A stretch of 45,440 nt of DNA from Microthrixaceae bacterium (GTDB lineage: Bacteria; Actinomycetota; Acidimicrobiia; Acidimicrobiales; Microtrichaceae). The notes beneath the pieces were generated by a model. That model searched no databases. It worked only from the letters and a program-made list of their open reading frames with translations, and was not told the origin of the DNA. A program made the translations under genes and the position numbers. Every line of letters begins with the position of its first letter. Position 1 is the stretch's first letter. Of this stretch, positions 43,761 through 45,440 are shown piece by piece. The stretch covers positions 1 through 45,440 of the forward strand of contig JAIBBP010000028.1 of the NCBI GenBank assembly GCA_019694615.1, written 5' to 3'.

Positions 43761-44534
43761 GTGAGCGATCCCAACGACCCGTACTCCAGTGGCGCCGTCC
43801 CACCACCGCCGTTCGGTGGTGGCGCGATCACGCCGCCGCCTGCCCCCGGCCAGCCTCCACAGGCCCCAGCACCCCAGGGTTTCCCGCCTCCCCCGGCCCC
43901 ACCCGCCGACGCGTTCACCCCACCGCCGCCCCCAGGGCCTCCCGGCGGCGGCTACGTCCCGCCGATGCCCCCGCCCCCCGGGCCCCCTGGCGGCGGCTAC
44001 GTCCCGCCGATGCCTCCGGCCCCGGGCGGCGCCTACCAGGCGTACCAACCGGGCGGCATGAACGCCGGTGCCGGCAACGCCGCCGAGCCCATGATGCGAG
44101 TGCTCGCCCGAGTGATCGACTGGGTGATCATGTTCGTGGTCAGCCTCGTGTTCGCGATCCCTCTCGGCATCGGCATGATGGGTGCCGGCGGTGATGCCGG
44201 GATCGGCCTGAGCATCGGGATCGGGCTCGTCATCGCTGCGATCGGCATCGCCTACGAGGTCTTGCTCGTGGCCCAACGAGGTCAAACCGTGGGCAAGATG
44301 GCAGTCGGCATCAAAGTCGAACGACTCGACGGCCAGCCGATGGACATCCAGTCGTCCGCCATGCGGTTCTCGCCGACGATCGCGCTGACCATCATTGGCA
44401 TCATCCCGATCATCGGTCTGCTCGCGTCGCTTGCCGGCTTCGTCCTGGCGATCGCGAACCTCATACTGATCTTCACGCAGAAGGAAAGCGTGTACGACAA
44501 GGTCGGCAAGACCCGGGTGGTCTCTGCCAAGTAG
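43761..44534 (+). CDS. RDD family membrane protein with proline-rich N-terminus
   Basis: 257 residues. The first 95 residues are mostly Pro, Gly and Ala with PPGPPGGGYVPPMP twice. The RDD domain follows: RVLARVIDWVIMFVVSLVF (helix 1 with the R...D motif), GLSIGIGLVIAAIGIAYEVLLVA (helix 2), QTVGKMAVGIKVERLDGQP and a long hydrophobic C-terminal pair. RDD proteins are integral membrane proteins of mostly unknown role; some act in sodium or proton exchange. Start GTG 43761 follows AAGGAG. The Pro/Gly region is probably cytosolic and disordered. Confidence 0.88.
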   Translation: MSDPNDPYSSGAVPPPPFGGGAITPPPAPGQPPQAPAPQGFPPPPAPPADAFTPPPPPGPPGGGYVPPMPPPPGPPGGGYVPPMPPAPGGAYQAYQPGGMNAGAGNAAEPMMRVLARVIDWVIMFVVSLVFAIPLGIGMMGAGGDAGIGLSIGIGLVIAAIGIAYEVLLVAQRGQTVGKMAVGIKVERLDGQPMDIQSSAMRFSPTIALTIIGIIPIIGLLASLAGFVLAIANLILIFTQKESVYDKVGKTRVVSAK

Positions 44535-44557
44535 TCCCACACATCAGTTGCGACGTC

Positions 44558-44589
44558 GTCGAGGCCCGCGGGAAACCGCGGGCCTCGAC
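44558..44589. terminator. Perfect GNRA-loop hairpin between convergent genes
   Basis: GTCGAGGCCCGCGG, a GAAA tetraloop and CCGCGGGCCTCGAC: 14 perfect base pairs between the stops of the RDD gene and recO. It has no T-tract on either side but is very stable. Bidirectional termination is the likely role. Confidence 0.75.
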
Positions 44590-44609
44590 GCGCGCGAGGT
44601 ACCGCAGCC

Positions 44610-45332
44610 TCAGCGTTGATGATCCAACAGGTGTAGCGACCGGAGGCGGCGATCGAGGTGGCGCTCCATCGCCGACGAGGCAAGGTGGTCGACCTCGAAC
44701 GTCGCCGGCCCGACCGGAAGCGCGAGCGCGTTGGGAAGTCGCCCACCCAGGATGAGCCGGAGGATTGTCACCGCCTGAGGAGTCACGGCGATTCCCTCCC
44801 GATGAGTGCGACACCGCAGCCCGCCTCCGTCCACGTCGAGCGCGACGAGATCGTCGACCTCATCGCATACCAGGCATGTCTCCACGTGGAGGCCGACGCC
44901 CTCCGCTGCGAGGAGTTTGAAGAAGAAGGCCGGTGCCACGAGCGGCGTGTCCCAGTTGGCCACAGCGCGCAAGCCACCGACCAGCATGTCGTAAAGGCCG
45001 GGGTTGACTTCGCCCTCCTGGCAGATCTGATCGACCGCCTCGAGCATCGCAGCCGCTCGACCCATCCGTTCAAGGTCGTCGCGCAACGCCGATTGCGCTT
45101 CGACGAGGTCAGCTTGGCTGACGATGTCGAGGTCGCCTCGGCTCTCGTACAGCTGAAGCGTCACATGGCTGCCGGGCTCAAGCCTCGAACCGAACTTCGA
45201 CTTGGTCTTCCGAACCCCCTTGGCCACGGCTCGCACCTTGCCGCGGCCCTGGGTGCAGAACACGATGATCCGGTCCGCTTCACCGAGCTTGTAGGTGCGC
45301 AGAACCACGCCCACGTCGCGGTAGAGCGCCAT
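44610..45332 (-). CDS. recO: DNA repair protein RecO
   Basis: 240 residues. N-terminal OB fold YRDVGVVLRTYKLGEADRIIVFCTQGRGKVRAVAKGVRKTKSKFGSRLEPG, and a C-terminal helical part with the zinc site CLVC...CRTH. RecO loads RecA on SSB-coated DNA with RecR. ATG 45332 starts the OB fold; the frame further upstream belongs to the uppS tail in another frame. It begins 4 bases after the uppS stop. Confidence 0.95.
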   Translation of the reverse strand: MALYRDVGVVLRTYKLGEADRIIVFCTQGRGKVRAVAKGVRKTKSKFGSRLEPGSHVTLQLYESRGDLDIVSQADLVEAQSALRDDLERMGRAAAMLEAVDQICQEGEVNPGLYDMLVGGLRAVANWDTPLVAPAFFFKLLAAEGVGLHVETCLVCDEVDDLVALDVDGGGLRCRTHREGIAVTPQAVTILRLILGGRLPNALALPVGPATFEVDHLASSAMERHLDRRLRSLHLLDHQR

Positions 45333-45336
45333 GGCG

Positions 45337-45440
45337 CTAGGCGTCCTCGGCGGCCAGGCCCCCGAACCGACGCTCGCGTTGCTGGTACTCCCGGATGGAG
45401 TCGTAGAGGTGCCCACGCCGGAAGTCGGGCCACAGAACGT
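45337..45440 (-). CDS. uppS: Isoprenyl transferase (undecaprenyl diphosphate synthase), C-terminal end only
   Basis: The last 34 codons of a gene that enters from the right edge: VLWPDFRRGHLYDSIREYQ, then RERRFGGLAAEDA and the stop TAG at 45339-45337. The LWPDF...YQxRERRFG end is typical of UppS, which makes the lipid carrier for cell-wall synthesis. recO starts 4 bases later on the same strand, so they share an operon. Confidence 0.85.
   Translation of the reverse strand, partial: VLWPDFRRGHLYDSIREYQQRERRFGGLAAEDA

Overview
The window is very GC-rich (wobble positions mostly G or C) and its gene content is that of an actinobacterium. The core genes are a primary sigma factor directly behind dnaG, a class II glycyl-tRNA synthetase, a half-length PPDK-like protein, and recO next to uppS. 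The load of steroid or hydrocarbon catabolic genes would fit the Acidimicrobiia (Ilumatobacter-like) or a mycolic-acid relative. The genus is an inference; there is no rRNA here. No mobile elements, CRISPR array or riboswitch were seen.

Bases 1 to about 31.9 kb form a catabolic region. It opens with the end of a meta-cleavage pathway (acetaldehyde dehydrogenase and 4-hydroxy-2-oxovalerate aldolase, HsaG/HsaF type), which runs into a strong hairpin and a convergent 3-ketosteroid dehydrogenase-like flavoprotein, two cupins, a VOC protein and an acyl-CoA ligase. Plus-strand genes then give a fused E1 2-oxoacid dehydrogenase and a tightly coupled set: Baeyer-Villiger monooxygenase, SDR, alpha/beta hydrolase and PhyH-type dioxygenase. 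Between the SDR and the hydrolase a 20-bp tandem repeat makes two 7-codon minigenes linked by ATGA overlaps. After a ketopantoate reductase-like gene, an SDR and a nitroreductase, a nine-gene minus-strand operon (27.1 to 15.9 kb) carries an amidohydrolase, two M24-fold proteins (one without metal ligands), a crotonase, a double CoA-transferase, a second KstD-like enzyme, a P450, an SDR and finally a MarR regulator. Its promoter has a perfect 20-bp palindrome between -35 and -10. The neighbouring P450 gene has the same layout with a different palindrome. A second acyl-CoA ligase, an SDR and a thioesterase-like protein close the region.

Bases 31.9 to 33.9 kb hold the most unusual module. Two short convergent transcription units encode a DsbA-like protein with a CstR/CsoR-like cysteine regulator, and a six-cysteine 65-residue protein with a thioredoxin-2. 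Each unit starts with the same 18-bp pattern, TATACC-N6-GGTATG, in which an ATACC...GGTAT operator runs into the ATG start codon. This suggests a thiol or persulfide-responsive unit with leaderless or near-leaderless mRNAs.

Bases 33.9 to 36.6 kb encode a partner-switching signalling set: a PAS-SpoIIE phosphatase, an RsbW-like kinase and a STAS antagonist. From 36.6 kb to the end the content is core: tRNA-Asn with terminator, rpoD-dnaG-PPDK half, glyS, a CsaA-like tRNA-binding protein, an RDD membrane protein, recO and the 3' end of uppS.
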